DNA of 64,000 nucleotides from Mayamaea pseudoterrestris. Lineage: Eukaryota > Bacillariophyta > Bacillariophyceae > Sellaphorales > Sellaphoraceae. Below, piece after piece: positions 38,296 to 48,660 of the stretch (its first letter is position 1; each line of letters starts with the position of its first letter). The notes beneath the pieces were generated by a model. That model had not been told where the DNA came from. It made no database searches and worked only from the letters and a program-made list of their open reading frames with translations. A program made the translations under genes and the position numbers. The stretch lies in assembly GCA_027923505.1 (NCBI GenBank), contig BROI01000002.1, positions 1,922,001-1,986,000 on the forward strand. Direction: 5' to 3'.

Positions 38296-38797
38296 GGTCT
38301 TGCTGTGGTGAAGGAGGTGCAGTCAATTTTGAATTGATGCGTCGTCGCTGGCTCGGCACTGGTCATTCAAAATGATGCGTGAGCGGTTTGATTGGCTGCA
38401 CTACATGCGAGCCGGCGAAGGATACGTTTCCCGTCCTCTCCTCGTTTTGGCGGCAGACGTTAGCTATTGGTACCTTGTACAGTACGTACAATGCAAACGA
38501 GTTTGAATTAAAAAATACTATAAAGGTATACGTTATGACGTATTTAATAAGCTGGACGTGACTCTGGGTAAGACAAGCGATGGCTAAGTGAGTTTCATGA
38601 TTGTTCCAGAGCTTTGCGCGAAGAGCGATGCATGATATAAGCAAGCCATTCGTATTAATCGCTTGGGTCAATATTGGCTCGAACAACGCACTGATGAAAC
38701 TCATGGTTATCAAGATTATACTCAGTTACTATACAGTTCTGCCGTTTTGCAACGAAAAGCACGAAATTTGACGCACCTCTGTTGCCTCAAACACATA
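38296..38797. other. Intergenic region
   Basis: 502 bp, AT-rich around 38480-38560. No gene or repeat recognised. Confidence 0.5.
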
Positions 38798-39226
38798 TTA
38801 CTTGGATGCATCCGTGACGGTTCGGATCGATGCTCGTAACGCCGACAAAGCCAGCGTCATGTCGTCAATTGTCATGGATTGTGTTTGTAGCACGCCATTC
38901 GGGTGAACGACGGGTGTTGATGAAATGGACGAAATGATTCGCTTGGTTCGTCGAATGTGCTCCTCCAGCAATGGAAGCAACCGACGATTGGCATCTCCAC
39001 TTTGCAATAAATGCGCATATGCATCGTCTATAGCCTTGGTTGAATCTTGAAGCGCATATAGGGCGCGTTGATACTGCAGAGTCGCTTGGACGACGCTGGT
39101 GGCGTTGTCTTCACGGATAGCCGACTGACCGTCACGTTGAAGTGCATTTCGAAGCGTCGTCTGTGCATTAATGTATTCTTGCGTCGCTTGAAATTGGTCG
39201 TTTAATAGATTGATAGGCAAAACCAT
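38798..39226 (-). CDS. Unrecognised small helical protein
   Basis: 142 residues, almost all predicted helix with heptad-like Leu/Ala/Ile spacing (for example QYQRALYALQDSTKAIDDAY and LLPLLEEHIRRTKRII), few Cys and no signal peptide or membrane segment. The ATG lies in an unremarkable context. It looks like a coiled-coil subunit of a larger complex, but no family could be named. Stop is followed by an AT-rich 3' region. Confidence 0.6.
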   Translation of the reverse strand: MVLPINLLNDQFQATQEYINAQTTLRNALQRDGQSAIREDNATSVVQATLQYQRALYALQDSTKAIDDAYAHLLQSGDANRRLLPLLEEHIRRTKRIISSISSTPVVHPNGVLQTQSMTIDDMTLALSALRASIRTVTDASK

Positions 39227-39313
39227 GCGACGCTGATTAGATCCGGCAAGGGTCAGATCAAAGGAAGCGCCTCACAAGAGCAAGTGGGGTAAGTGGGGGT
39301 GGCCGAAACGATA

Positions 39314-39351
39314 AGTGCCGATACGATTCATTAGTGCCGATACGAATCATT
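39314..39351. repeat. Two tandem 19-bp units
   Basis: Two adjacent 19-bp copies of agtgccgatacgaTtcatt differ at one base (T/A at the fourteenth position). They lie between the 142-residue gene and the 338-residue gene, about 90 bp before the former's ATG on the leftward strand, so they could be regulatory. The rest of this 299-bp interval (39227-39525) shows nothing. Confidence 0.6.
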
Positions 39352-39525
39352 TACATTTTAACTATGCATTCGGCACCAATGGATTACCAGTGGAAGGACA
39401 GCTTTCGATGCCGTAAGTTTAGGGCGTGCGCCAAATATGTCCTACCAGTAAACAATGTAGTCATTAACCTTCGCATACCTCAAGTTTACCATACTATCCA
39501 TCACTGAACTTCCTTTCTGGCCACT

Positions 39526-40542
39526 TTAGTCCCTATCCCACCATGGATCGTAGTTATCCTCGTCGTCATAATAACCACCATAGTATCGACGCCCATAGCT
39601 GCCATACATATCGTATTGACCAAAGTCGTAAGGCGGGACATGGTCAGAGTCGTAGTCCAAATCGTCATCAATGTCGGAATAATTTCCATCCTCGTTATCG
39701 AAGTGAATATCATCTCCTGCATCCACACGTAGGCGATCGCGAATGATTGCAAGACCTTGCTCAAGTTGCGGATGGATTTCGTCCTGCTGTTCAGTCATTC
39801 GTAGCTCCATGTAATTAATCGAGCTTTCAAAAGACTTCCTTAAGATCTTGAAGATGTACTCAGATCGATCCATAGCTAAAGCATCATCCAAAGTCGCGAG
39901 GAGTATATCTACTAGCCCAGTATCGACGAGCTGATCAAAAAATTGCTGTGACCATGGGCCAGAATCGACAGCAAGAAAAATGGTATCAGCCGAGTAGAAG
40001 ATGGAAGCACTCAGTAACGTGACAAACCCCATTCCATGCGGATAGATTTGTCGTCGCGCTGACTCAATGAATGCACCATTGGTACATGTAAGAACTTTAC
40101 AAATGAAGTCTTCGTGTTCGAGTTTGAGTGCCAAGAATGATAGAGCCGCCATTGCATTCAACATGAAGAGATCGTCATGGCGATAAAAGCTTACGTACTG
40201 CGCGACTTCCTGAATACGAATGTCTTTTGATTCAGTTTTCTGGACATTTCCGAACGACTTTCCAATCATCAAGATGCGTTCGATAACATCCTGTACGAGG
40301 TAGTCATTGTATCGATCCACGATGGCGCGAGTGATTCCAGACTCTGGAAACTGGCGATTGCAGCACATTGCAGTTGTTTCGATCTGAAGAGCAACGTCAA
40401 TAGGCTTGTCATCGTACGCCCTCGTCGGCACGGCTTCTTCCGTCGCCAGTATCGATTGAAAGTCCACGACAATCATCGGCAAATTGTCAAACATGGGCTT
40501 GACAGCACTCATATCATATCGAAACATATTGCAACTAAACAC
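39526..40542 (-). CDS. Unrecognised acidic-tail protein, tandem copy 1
   Basis: 338 residues, paralogue of the gene at 41003-41932. Shared blocks are PIDVALQIETTAM, the ITRAIVDRYND region, the FVLNAMAALS-like segment (here DLFMLNAMAALSFLAL), YPHGMGFVTLLSAS and the LVDILLATLDDAL stretch. The C-terminal 50 residues are very acidic with Tyr and Trp (ending DNYDPWWDRD). Helical, probably ARM/HEAT-like in the middle; no signal peptide. Function unknown. Conserved upstream DNA with its paralogue suggests common regulation. Confidence 0.8.
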   Translation of the reverse strand: MFSCNMFRYDMSAVKPMFDNLPMIVVDFQSILATEEAVPTRAYDDKPIDVALQIETTAMCCNRQFPESGITRAIVDRYNDYLVQDVIERILMIGKSFGNVQKTESKDIRIQEVAQYVSFYRHDDLFMLNAMAALSFLALKLEHEDFICKVLTCTNGAFIESARRQIYPHGMGFVTLLSASIFYSADTIFLAVDSGPWSQQFFDQLVDTGLVDILLATLDDALAMDRSEYIFKILRKSFESSINYMELRMTEQQDEIHPQLEQGLAIIRDRLRVDAGDDIHFDNEDGNYSDIDDDLDYDSDHVPPYDFGQYDMYGSYGRRYYGGYYDDEDNYDPWWDRD

Positions 40543-41002
40543 CTGAACTCAAATATAGACACAGAAGACTTCTGTTTGTCTATGCATGTTTAAAGATAGT
40601 ACAAGTAGTGTTTGTTGGGGTTGCCTGCTGATGGTTTACACCAAAACCATCACCGCTTTTTGCGGCCGAATTCACAGTCCAAGCTTCGCGAGTCGCGAGA
40701 TCATCGTCGAAACGGACATGTCGCAGTAGTACCGGTGCGTCATTCCGCACTTAACGTCTGCGTCGCCTGTGCATAAATAATAATGTATCCTTGCGCAAGG
40801 GTCAAGGGAAGCTCTAGTAGTATTTACTATAGGGATGACACAATGACTGCGTCAGTCGATGCAGGTGTGTTGAGTATCTAAAAGGCATGTGAAAGTACGT
40901 ATGTGTTACGCAAGAGTGGTGCTCGCAAGCAGTAAGATACCGGTAAATGCATTCCATTTAATGTTCCCTATCCTCAACTTCTTCCAATGATCAACTTGTT
41001 TT
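40543..41002. other. Spacer between tandem paralogues
   Basis: 460 bp containing one copy of an upstream block (40684-40744) shared with the region before the second paralogue, and a TACCGGTA motif near 40935. No gene supported. Confidence 0.5.
40684..40744. promoter_or_regulatory. Upstream block, copy 1
   Basis: Contains GAGATCATCGTCGAAACGGA followed closely by GTACCGGTGCGTCATT. The same two pieces in the same order lie at 42131-42186 before the paralogue. It is 142-202 bp upstream of the ATG at 40542. Read on the gene strand the second piece gives ATGACGCACCGGTAC, containing a bZIP-like TGACGC; a regulatory role is inference. Confidence 0.6.
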
Positions 41003-41932
41003 CTATCGCCACCAGTAGTCGTAGTCATCATTATCATCCGAATCATAAAGCCAGAACTCAGCGGGCTCATAATAATAATCGAGATCAGAGTCAATACGAT
41101 AAATATTTCCATCCTCGTCATCACGCTCGTCGTCCTCGTCAATCTGAAGGAGGTTTTGAATGACTTCAAAACCTTGCTCGAGCTTCGAATGCCTCTCGTA
41201 TTGTGGATGAGCCCGTCGTATTTCTAGATACATCATTGGTCCATTGAAAGAGGGATGTAAAAACCGAAAAACGTGCTCAGGTCGATTCGCAGCGACAGCA
41301 TCTGCCAAGGCGTCGAGAAGTAGGTCGACAAGGCCCAAGTCCAAGAGTGGGTCAAGTAGTTGATGTGGCCATCGGTCAGAATGAGTTGCATTAAATGCAT
41401 ACGGCGATTTCAAGGCAGACACGCTCAAGAGCGCGACAAAGCCGATTCCATTCGGATAAACTTGCCGTCGCGCAATCTCCATGAATATATGGATAGTGCG
41501 AGACAAAATGTCGTTGACAAACTTTTCGGAATTAAGAGCCATCAAGGACAATGCTGCCATTGCGTTAAGGACGAACGTCTCATTATTGCGATATAGCTGC
41601 AAGTACTGCACAATCTCTTGAACTCTAGCATATTGCAACTCGCTTCGAACAGGCTTCACTTCCTCCATTAAGGTGCCAATTCTCGAAATACGGCAAAGAC
41701 CATCTTGAATGAGGTCTTCATTGTGCCAATCCACGATGCAACGGGTGATTTCGAAGTTCGGACAGATTCGATTCAGGCTCATTGCAGCGGTTTCGATCTG
41801 ACCCAAAACATCTATTGGAGTGTTGGCAAGAACCGTTGTCGCCTGTTGTTCCATAACAAACAAACCTAGATCGTCGCCGAACATACGTCGTACCAACTGT
41901 TCGGGAAATTTTAACTTGCCTCGGGAAGACAT
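41003..41932 (-). CDS. Unrecognised acidic-tail protein, tandem copy 2
   Basis: 309 residues, same domain order as the gene at 39526-40542: PIDVLGQIETAAM, ITRCIVDWHNED, FVLNAMAALSLMAL, YPNGIGFVALLSVSA and LVDLLLDALADAV, ending in an acidic tail with Tyr and Trp (DDNDDYDYWWR). The N-terminus is basic (MSSRGKLKFPEQLVRR). Divergence between the copies is substantial, mainly in the loops, so the duplication is old relative to, for example, a fresh tandem copy. Function unknown. Confidence 0.8.
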   Translation of the reverse strand: MSSRGKLKFPEQLVRRMFGDDLGLFVMEQQATTVLANTPIDVLGQIETAAMSLNRICPNFEITRCIVDWHNEDLIQDGLCRISRIGTLMEEVKPVRSELQYARVQEIVQYLQLYRNNETFVLNAMAALSLMALNSEKFVNDILSRTIHIFMEIARRQVYPNGIGFVALLSVSALKSPYAFNATHSDRWPHQLLDPLLDLGLVDLLLDALADAVAANRPEHVFRFLHPSFNGPMMYLEIRRAHPQYERHSKLEQGFEVIQNLLQIDEDDERDDEDGNIYRIDSDLDYYYEPAEFWLYDSDDNDDYDYWWR

Positions 41933-42130
41933 TTGATTTGGTTAGGCAGAGCAAGATACAAATTACAAATCTCGTTATCGAGGCGAGCCTACGGTGAAAA
42001 TGGAGACAAATGCATCGGACTTCTTCGCAGCGACGTTTTCGAGCTTCGCGAGAACATCATCGATGTTGGGTATGTACCGATACAAGATGTGTCACCAAAT
42101 CCATATCCCACCGCTTCGCGGCCGGTTTTT

Positions 42131-42186
42131 CGAGCTTCTCGAGATCATCGTCGAAACGGACCGTCGCCGTGGTACCGGTGCGTCAT
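42131..42186. promoter_or_regulatory. Upstream block, copy 2, plus a partial third copy
   Basis: Matches the block at 40684-40744 (GAGATCATCGTCGAAACGGA then GGTACCGGTGCGTCATT), 199-254 bp before the ATG at 41932. A partial copy of the first piece (CGAGCTTCGCGAGAACATCA) lies at about 42043. The region 41933-42290 is also the divergent promoter of the INSIG-like gene, so the block may serve either gene. Confidence 0.6.
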
Positions 42187-42290
42187 TTTGGTCTGACACT
42201 TCAAATCCGTGACTTGTTTGTGCCGTTCGTTCATTTCACAATGGTGCCCTTCCGCCCATGGGACGGCGCTGCTAAACGAAACGACAAGAG

Positions 42291-43469
42291 ATGAAAGAGA
42301 GCTCGAGATGCGATGCTCTTTTGATTTGTCTAATAATTCATAGTCTCTTCTTACCAAACAGCCATGGATTTACCTTACCGGCGACAAGATGTCCGTCGTC
42401 CTACCGAAGAATTTCCGCATCGTTACATCACCAAGCGCCAAAGTCGCGGCTCACTCAACCTTCACGTCGAACAATTAGCTGTAACGCGAATAGGGATGAT
42501 ACCGATTCAAGTATTGTCAGCAGCCCGCTGTCGCGAGTCACCGGCATGTTGCAGTCCGACTACGCCTTGACATTGTCCGCAATCATGACAATGGCAGGCG
42601 CCATATTGGGACCGCTCCTTGACTCTTATCACAGCAACTTTGGAGTCTTGAAGTACGACTCTCCATTTCAGCTACAGCTGTGGTCCGTGAGCAAGGAACA
42701 TCCGGCCCTTGTGACTTGCTGGTGGGTCCCATTGCTGTTTGGACTGGCCGGATGGCTCATTGGATGGCTGTACGTACTCTATGACGCTGCATTCTTGTCG
42801 ACAACGGCGACGGAAACAAACTATAATCCTACAAATCCAACTGTTCCAAAAATTCTAGTCGGCATTTCCGTCTTTACCTTTCAGTATTGGTTATCCGGAT
42901 TTCTATTTGCAGCTGATGTTGATCGAAGTGTCATCTTTGGCATTATGAGCATGCTAGCCGCCATTGGCTTTGTCACACTCGACAAGACGCTCTCTGGTTT
43001 TATTGCAAACGCATCGACTGCGATTGGAGGTCCGCTCATTGAAGTAGCCTTGCTGAGCTTGGCGCAAAATGGAGGCATGGGCGAGTATGGCTATCACTAC
43101 AATGATCCGGGTGAAACTGGCTTTTTTCCACTTTGGATTTCACCCGTTTACTTTTTGGGAGGACCTGCCGTTGGAAACTTGGCAAGAGGAGTTTGGAATG
43201 CACTAGACGGTAAAGTGGTGGCCGCTGTGGCTTCCAACGCTGCGCCGATGGACGAATCACCCTGCAATGTTTGCGGCGACTCGCGACAAGTGCCTTGTCC
43301 CAACTGCGACGGCGTTGGAACATACACTGCCATGGGGAATCGAGTAACTACTTGTACCTCGTGTCGAGGGCGAGGTTTTGTCATATGTCGAGCTTGCTTT
43401 GGAAGGTATGGTGAAGACCCTTACGACATTAACGCCATTCGTGAACTCATGTCCCGAATGCCTGACTGA
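42291..43469 (+). CDS. Plastid-type protein: INSIG-like membrane domain fused to DnaJ-type zinc finger
   Basis: 392 residues. A signal peptide (about 1-26, LLICLIIHSLFLPNSHG) is followed by FTLPATR, a diatom plastid cleavage context. Residues about 90-305 hold five or six hydrophobic segments resembling the INSIG fold: CWWVPLLFGLAGWLIGWLY, a conserved D, an SGF segment and WISPVYFLGGPAVGNLARG, comparable to human INSIG1 WLPCIFFAGGITMGNIGRQ. From C325 four CxxC units (CNVC, CPNC, CTSC, CRAC) with CxxCxGxG spacing form a DnaJ/BSD2-type zinc finger at 325-370. INSIG proteins control sterol sensing in the ER; BSD2-type fingers assist Rubisco. A plastid chaperone role is inference. No J domain is present. 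Confidence 0.78.
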   Translation: MKESSRCDALLICLIIHSLFLPNSHGFTLPATRCPSSYRRISASLHHQAPKSRLTQPSRRTISCNANRDDTDSSIVSSPLSRVTGMLQSDYALTLSAIMTMAGAILGPLLDSYHSNFGVLKYDSPFQLQLWSVSKEHPALVTCWWVPLLFGLAGWLIGWLYVLYDAAFLSTTATETNYNPTNPTVPKILVGISVFTFQYWLSGFLFAADVDRSVIFGIMSMLAAIGFVTLDKTLSGFIANASTAIGGPLIEVALLSLAQNGGMGEYGYHYNDPGETGFFPLWISPVYFLGGPAVGNLARGVWNALDGKVVAAVASNAAPMDESPCNVCGDSRQVPCPNCDGVGTYTAMGNRVTTCTSCRGRGFVICRACFGRYGEDPYDINAIRELMSRMPD

Positions 43470-43550
43470 TGCAAACACTGAATGTTTGGTTTTTAATTAA
43501 AAAAAATGCTCCTTAAATATAAAGATGATGTAAGCAGCTTAGAGTTCATT

Positions 43551-46500
43551 TTACCTCTTCTGCTTCTTCTTTTCATTTCGTGATTGCTTGGCACTTGATT
43601 CTGATGCGTTTCGTTTGGCCGTCGGTAATTCTTCTGAATCTTTAACAAACTGCGGCGACACCAAATCCACCACGAGTTCTCGCTGATGATCCTCAAACTC
43701 GCGCACCCAAATGCGTACTCGGACCTTTTGGAATACATGGAGAGTCTTTGCTATCTTGCCGTCGCCATAGGTGAGCTTGTGTTCGGCCGGAAAGCGGTGT
43801 AATTTGGGATCGTCTGCTTCAATGCCAATGCTGACTTTACTTTCAATGCCATAGCGAGGGACAATGATGCGACACGACGGTTTGCTGGATTCTTCTGTAG
43901 TTACGTCCAACACATACGCATCTTCCGCCCTGGCGCCATCACCCGCAAAGAAAATTAGCGTGTGTAGCTGAACACTGGCTCGGCCGGCAAGTTGAGCCGC
44001 ACGGTGTCTCCGATTCATGTTGGCGCATAGCTCGTGCATGTACGATTTCGACGATAAATGCTGAGGCAGCGGGGCGACACCAACTGCAGCAGCCAGCAGG
44101 CGATGGACGCACACGTCGGCGTACCGTCGGATGGGAGACGTAAAATGCGTGTAGACAGGAGCAGCGAGGCCATAGTGGTGCCACTCGCTTGGCCGAAACT
44201 CTCCAGAGCAAAAGTATTGCGCCGGGCTCATGCATCGTGTCGACAGAATGCGGAGTAACTTGTTCACGTATGGATCTGACTCCACCTCTGCTGCATTCAG
44301 CGAATCGGCTAGTCGCTTCGAGTCATCAATGTCCAACTTTAGCCCTTGACTTTCTGCCTTGCTAATGAGACTGTCAAACATGGCTCGATTAGGAGCTGGG
44401 TGGCGCCGGAGCACCGACAAGGTAGGGTACTGCCGCAATATTCGCTTAGAAACTGTAACATTGGCGAACAACATGAATTCTTCCACAACCGAGTTTGCTT
44501 CCAGCAACGCGTACGCCTGCACATCCGTGGGATTGAGCGACTCGCTGTCCAACACAAACTTGACTTCGGGAGATGCCAATGTCAATGCTCCGGCGTCAAT
44601 TCGTCGTTGACGAAGCTTGCGTGCCAGTGCAGCAAGTCCCTTCACAGCGCAAGCTTTCACATCCTTTGGGTCGTCTGGTTGGTCAATCATGCTCTGCGCC
44701 TGTTGGTAGGTTAATGCAGCAATGGAGTGGATGATTGTTTTCTTAAAATCAACGTTAATAATCTCCGCCTCTGGGGTGACTTCCCAAAGAACTGAAAAAG
44801 CGTAGCGGTCCACATTTCCTTTGAGACTGCACAAGTCAGTCGTTAGCAGCGAAGGAAGCATATCAATGCGTTTGTTAACGAGATAGGTGGATGTCGATCG
44901 GTTTGCTGCTTCCAAGTCCATGGCACACCCGGCCTTTACGTAGTGTCCAACATCCGCAATATGAACGCCTATCTCAAAATTCCCATTGGGTAGTCTGAGG
45001 CAATGTAGTGCGTCGTCAATGTCCTTGCAGCCCGGCGGATCAATCGACAAAACTGGCAAATGCCGTAGATCCTCACGGCCAGGACTATTCTCGATATCAA
45101 TCTTGTAATTTTCCGGGGGGAGACATGCGAGAACCGCTGCCGGAAATGGTTCGTGAGGAATGTCATGCTCAGAGAGTAGAACCTCAGTCTCAACATCCTT
45201 GGAGCCAACGGGGCCAATCGTTCGAACGTAATGGCCCAGCGGATATGGCGAGTTTGTCGGCCAGGAGTCAATCGCTACAATAATGCGCTGCCCAATCAGA
45301 CGATCACGCTGCGTCGTTCGCATGAGAATAGGAGGCAGCTTCTTGTCGACTGGGAAAAAGACACACGTACAGCTCCCATCGTTATGTTCTCGCTCGTGTT
45401 CGGCTGCAATCGTCTCCTTCTCTGACAATGTATCCTTGTTTTCCTTACGCAACATGGAGCTATAAATGGATCCCGACTGGTTTGTAAAGTTGCGCTTCAA
45501 AATCCCCACGACACGCCCCGTTGGCCTAAGCGTCTTGCCGGCAGCGTCAATCGTTTCGGATGTGTTTTCTATTTCGGCAGCACTCGGCTCCGCCGTGTCG
45601 CTGGCAATGGCAGCACCTTGACTCGAATCCTCGTTTTTAGCCGCTACGGAAGTGGGCAAGCCAGTATTGATCCATTGATCCAATGAGTTCAATGCAATGG
45701 CCACAACGTCTCCATTCAATGCACGATTATTATCAGAATCGGTTGGAATCGTAACCGCTACCCTATCATTGCCTTGTCGAATCGTCACAATGGCTTCATC
45801 GGCCGACGACCGGCGCAAGGTGCCACGAAAGTACGATCCACTGGCAATGCCGCGCGACAAGTTTGAAGCGTCAAGGTGAGCTGGAAACAAATCCTTTCGT
45901 TCCCCGCCGTTTGCTGACAGTGAGGTACCGGCACTGCTACTTTCAAACTGCGCCACCCAGTCCATCAGGTTCAAGCCTGGCGTTTGCGACTCCAGTTCCG
46001 TCGCCCACGAGCGGACCGAAAGCGCCCGATAGGTTGGCTCGCTGCTGTCACGAGCAGCAGTAGCCAGTTTGCGCGAGGCAGCATCGTCCGTCAGCAACAC
46101 GACTCGCACATTGGTGCCGTGCAAGTGGCGCGCGTAAAAGGCAGCGACGCGACGAATCCGCGCGTCGTTTTCGTCGTTGGGTGACATTCGGTTAGGCGGT
46201 CGTTTTCCGTCTACTGCCATGTCATGATCAATGGCAGTCTCGCAGTGAAACATGTCGGAAAGAAAAATGCAGCATCGCTGTACTTGTTTCGTTGCAATCG
46301 TCTTGTCGCTGCTGCTGGTTTGATTCTGATGAATGGTGCGCAGCAAGTCCACCGTTCGATCGTACATGACGACGCGATTCTTGCGGCACTCCATCAGACT
46401 CGTCTGCGGAACCACCAAATTCAAACGTGGCGCATGCTCCAGAACGTCTAGATTGTGAATCAACACATTGGCGTCAACAATGACGAGTTGCTGCGAGTCT

Positions 46501-46630
46501 CCCGACGGTTCCACCAGCAACGAAACAAGCTGCTGAACACTTTCGATAACGCTAGGCTGTCCAACAACCTTCTCCAAAACTCGCTGATCCTTTTTGCTAC
46601 CATCTTTTTCAGCAACATAGTGACATCCTA
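43551..46630 (-). CDS. DIS3: DIS3/RRP44 exosome ribonuclease, main body (5' end cut off by transposon)
   Basis: Catalytic exosome subunit, endo- and 3'-5' exonuclease. From the left boundary of the transposon an open frame reads GCHYVAEKDGSKK, then a PIN domain (VIVDANVLIHNL, VVPQTSLMECRKN, LLTDDAASRKLA), cold-shock-like domains, the RNB domain with SIDPPGCKDIDDALH near 515 (four catalytic Asp), HYGLAAPVYTHFTSPIRRYAD and a C-terminal S1 region. There is no in-frame ATG before the PIN domain; the first Met (about 46394) would remove its catalytic Asp, and the frame runs upstream into a stop inside the transposon repeat. The missing N-terminus is found beyond the element at 48740-49130. The 3' end faces the INSIG-like gene. 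Confidence 0.93.
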
Positions 46631-46706
46631 TTATCCCTAACTAATAACCGCACTCAGTCGGTTTTCATTTTCGCGCGCGTTGCGCACCTCCGCCGCCCAT
46701 CAAAAA
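46631..46706 (+). repeat. Left terminal inverted repeat
   Basis: Begins TTATCCCTAACT, contains CACTCAGTCGG and a CGCGCGCG run, and ends at CCCATCAAAAA. Its reverse complement is the right repeat at 48661-48737. Confidence 0.9.
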
Positions 46707-47401
46707 CGCATCCGTTTTTTGCCATCATTTTCCCTTTTTCAACCGTGGGTGCTTCTTTCGTTCGATCCCAAGCCTCTATAAGTAATCAATGATTGTAAGT
46801 AGACTAAGTTTAATATTGCGCATTCAACGGTGTACTTGGTTTTTCCATACTGGTCCCGTTTTGAGTGCTTTTGCGACCTCCAAACCGCATCGTTGCCGCT
46901 GCTTTAGACGGCAAACACGGCACCAAGCGCTGCGCTATTAAAGAGCTTGTTTGGCCCTCAATGTCTAACAAGCACGTAAACTCATTATACAGGATTACTA
47001 TTCTCCAAAAGAAACGTCAAAGGTTGTCGTTCACCCAATTTTTATGGGCTCATCAAGACGCTGCTTGTCGACGAAACCACCATGACAAACAATTTCTCGC
47101 CAAACCTCGCCAACTCTATTCGCAACGACCTAGAACGGCGGAATATACAAGAGCGGCAGCACCTACACCTATACAGATAAAGTAAAGGTTGCGCTAGTGT
47201 ACGAACAGCTCAAGGAAGGGAATGCAAAATTTTCCTCGCGCAAGGTTGTTGCTGCAGCTTGATTGAGCTTTGGCAATGTTTTATAGCGGCAGTGGATAGA
47301 TGGAGGCGTCTTCCTTGGCAACTCTTGTCGAGGCCATTGGTTCCTTTTGATTCGACTGTTTGTTAATTGTTGGCGAGTCCTCGACGATCGGTAAGCTTGC
47401 G

Positions 47402-47735
47402 TTGAGCTGACACGCTGACACCGCGGTACGACGTCTCGAAGACGAGGAGGAGTATTGAGCTATTGAATGACAAGGGGAGAATCAGATCTCTATAGATGGA
47501 TCTTTTGAGGATTACAAGAGAAGGAGCTCTCGATACTAATCAATAGCGTAATGTATACTTAAGCTGCTTATTGGATGGTTTTGAGCTGACATCACGGTAC
47601 GACGTCTCTAAGACAAGGAGTATTCTAGCTATTGAATCACAAGCCGATCCTTTGGATCTCTATAGATGGATCTTTTGAGGATTACGAGAGAAGGTATCAA
47701 TCAATAGCGTAACGCATACTTAATCTGCTTATTGC
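47402..47735. repeat. Two diverged tandem units inside the transposon
   Basis: Two units of about 160-180 bp (47402-47580 and 47581-47735) share TTGAGCTGACA, CGGTACGACGTCTC, AGCTATTGAAT, TCTCTATAGATGGATCTTTT, GGATTAC and AATCAATAGCGTAA in the same order, with scattered differences. They are non-coding; subterminal or internal repeats are common in non-autonomous DNA elements. Confidence 0.75.
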
Positions 47736-47929
47736 ATGATTTACCCATCTACGTTAGGACAGGTTTATCCATTGACGTTAGTTTATGCGTCCGGCGTCCG
47801 TATAGACCTGATTGAAATTGCTTAGGTAACGATGCAAGTGGCCTTTGCTATTGAAAAGCACTAGCGTGGGAGCTTGTTGCGTCCACGATGGTAAAGAATG
47901 TTTCATTTGAGGCGTTTATTTTAGCCTTC

Positions 47930-48210
47930 TCTGTTTCAATGGGTAATCGACAATCGACTCAATGCGTCTGCAATCTTGTTGTCTTTGCCTTTGATGTAAT
48001 AGAACCTGTATTTTCCTGAGTGCTTCCACAATACCAAGCATCTCTCGTTCTCCTATTGTATATTGGTACTTCTTTTGCGCCAATGATAGCTTGCGACGGA
48101 AGAATGCGATTGGTCTTCCTCATTGCAATATAACGGCTCCCAATTGCGAGTAGCTTTCGACGTGCATGGCGACTCTTGCCCAACTGCATGCTTACAAATG
48201 CCATTTACAT
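47930..48210 (-). mobile_element. Ty3/gypsy-like pol remnant (RNase H region), nested
   Basis: On the leftward strand the sequence encodes scraps of an RNase H-type region of a Ty3/gypsy retroelement (RPIAFFRRKLSLAQ-like and DNKIADALSRL-like pieces). It is a fossil fragment with several breaks and no LTRs in view. It lies wholly inside the TIR transposon, so it was captured by, or inserted into, an ancestor of that element and is older than the DIS3 insertion. Confidence 0.7.
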
Positions 48211-48660
48211 GATTGGTCAAGAGTATGACGTGTTCAATAGCTTTTAGAGCGCCAGCAATAGAGCCTCTGTGGAGGTTCATTCCGACAGCGTTTGTCGGCC
48301 AGCAACAAACCTTTTTCTGCGGCATGCTAAAGCACCATTCAATGGATTCAAGTAAATCTTTTACGTGAAACCTATCCTGTATAATGTATAGAAGCGATGT
48401 GTGAGTGTATACTATAGGAGGAAATGGACTAGCGCTGTAAATTGAGGCTGTGCTGACGACGAGGATGAAACGGGTGCAACGCGACCAAAAAGGTGCTACG
48501 GCGGGACCAATACTCATTCGACGACAAAACCAAGTACATAGTTCGATGCCGCTTACCGAACTTGATAGATCTAGTGCTTTAAATCAATGAAAACGGCATA
48601 TTATAAGCTTTGAAAGACGAAAGTGAATGCTTTGGGCGATGGTCGATGGGCGGACATGCT

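Noticed and set aside
46394-46577. Start codon for DIS3 at 46577
   Set aside because: The codon at 46575-46577 is TTG, not ATG, and conserved DIS3 sequence lies upstream beyond the transposon, so this is not the true start.
46865-47185. 106-residue rightward frame as a gene
   Set aside because: Lies in the transposon, shows no family pattern in this frame, and neighbouring frames look more like a decayed transposase.
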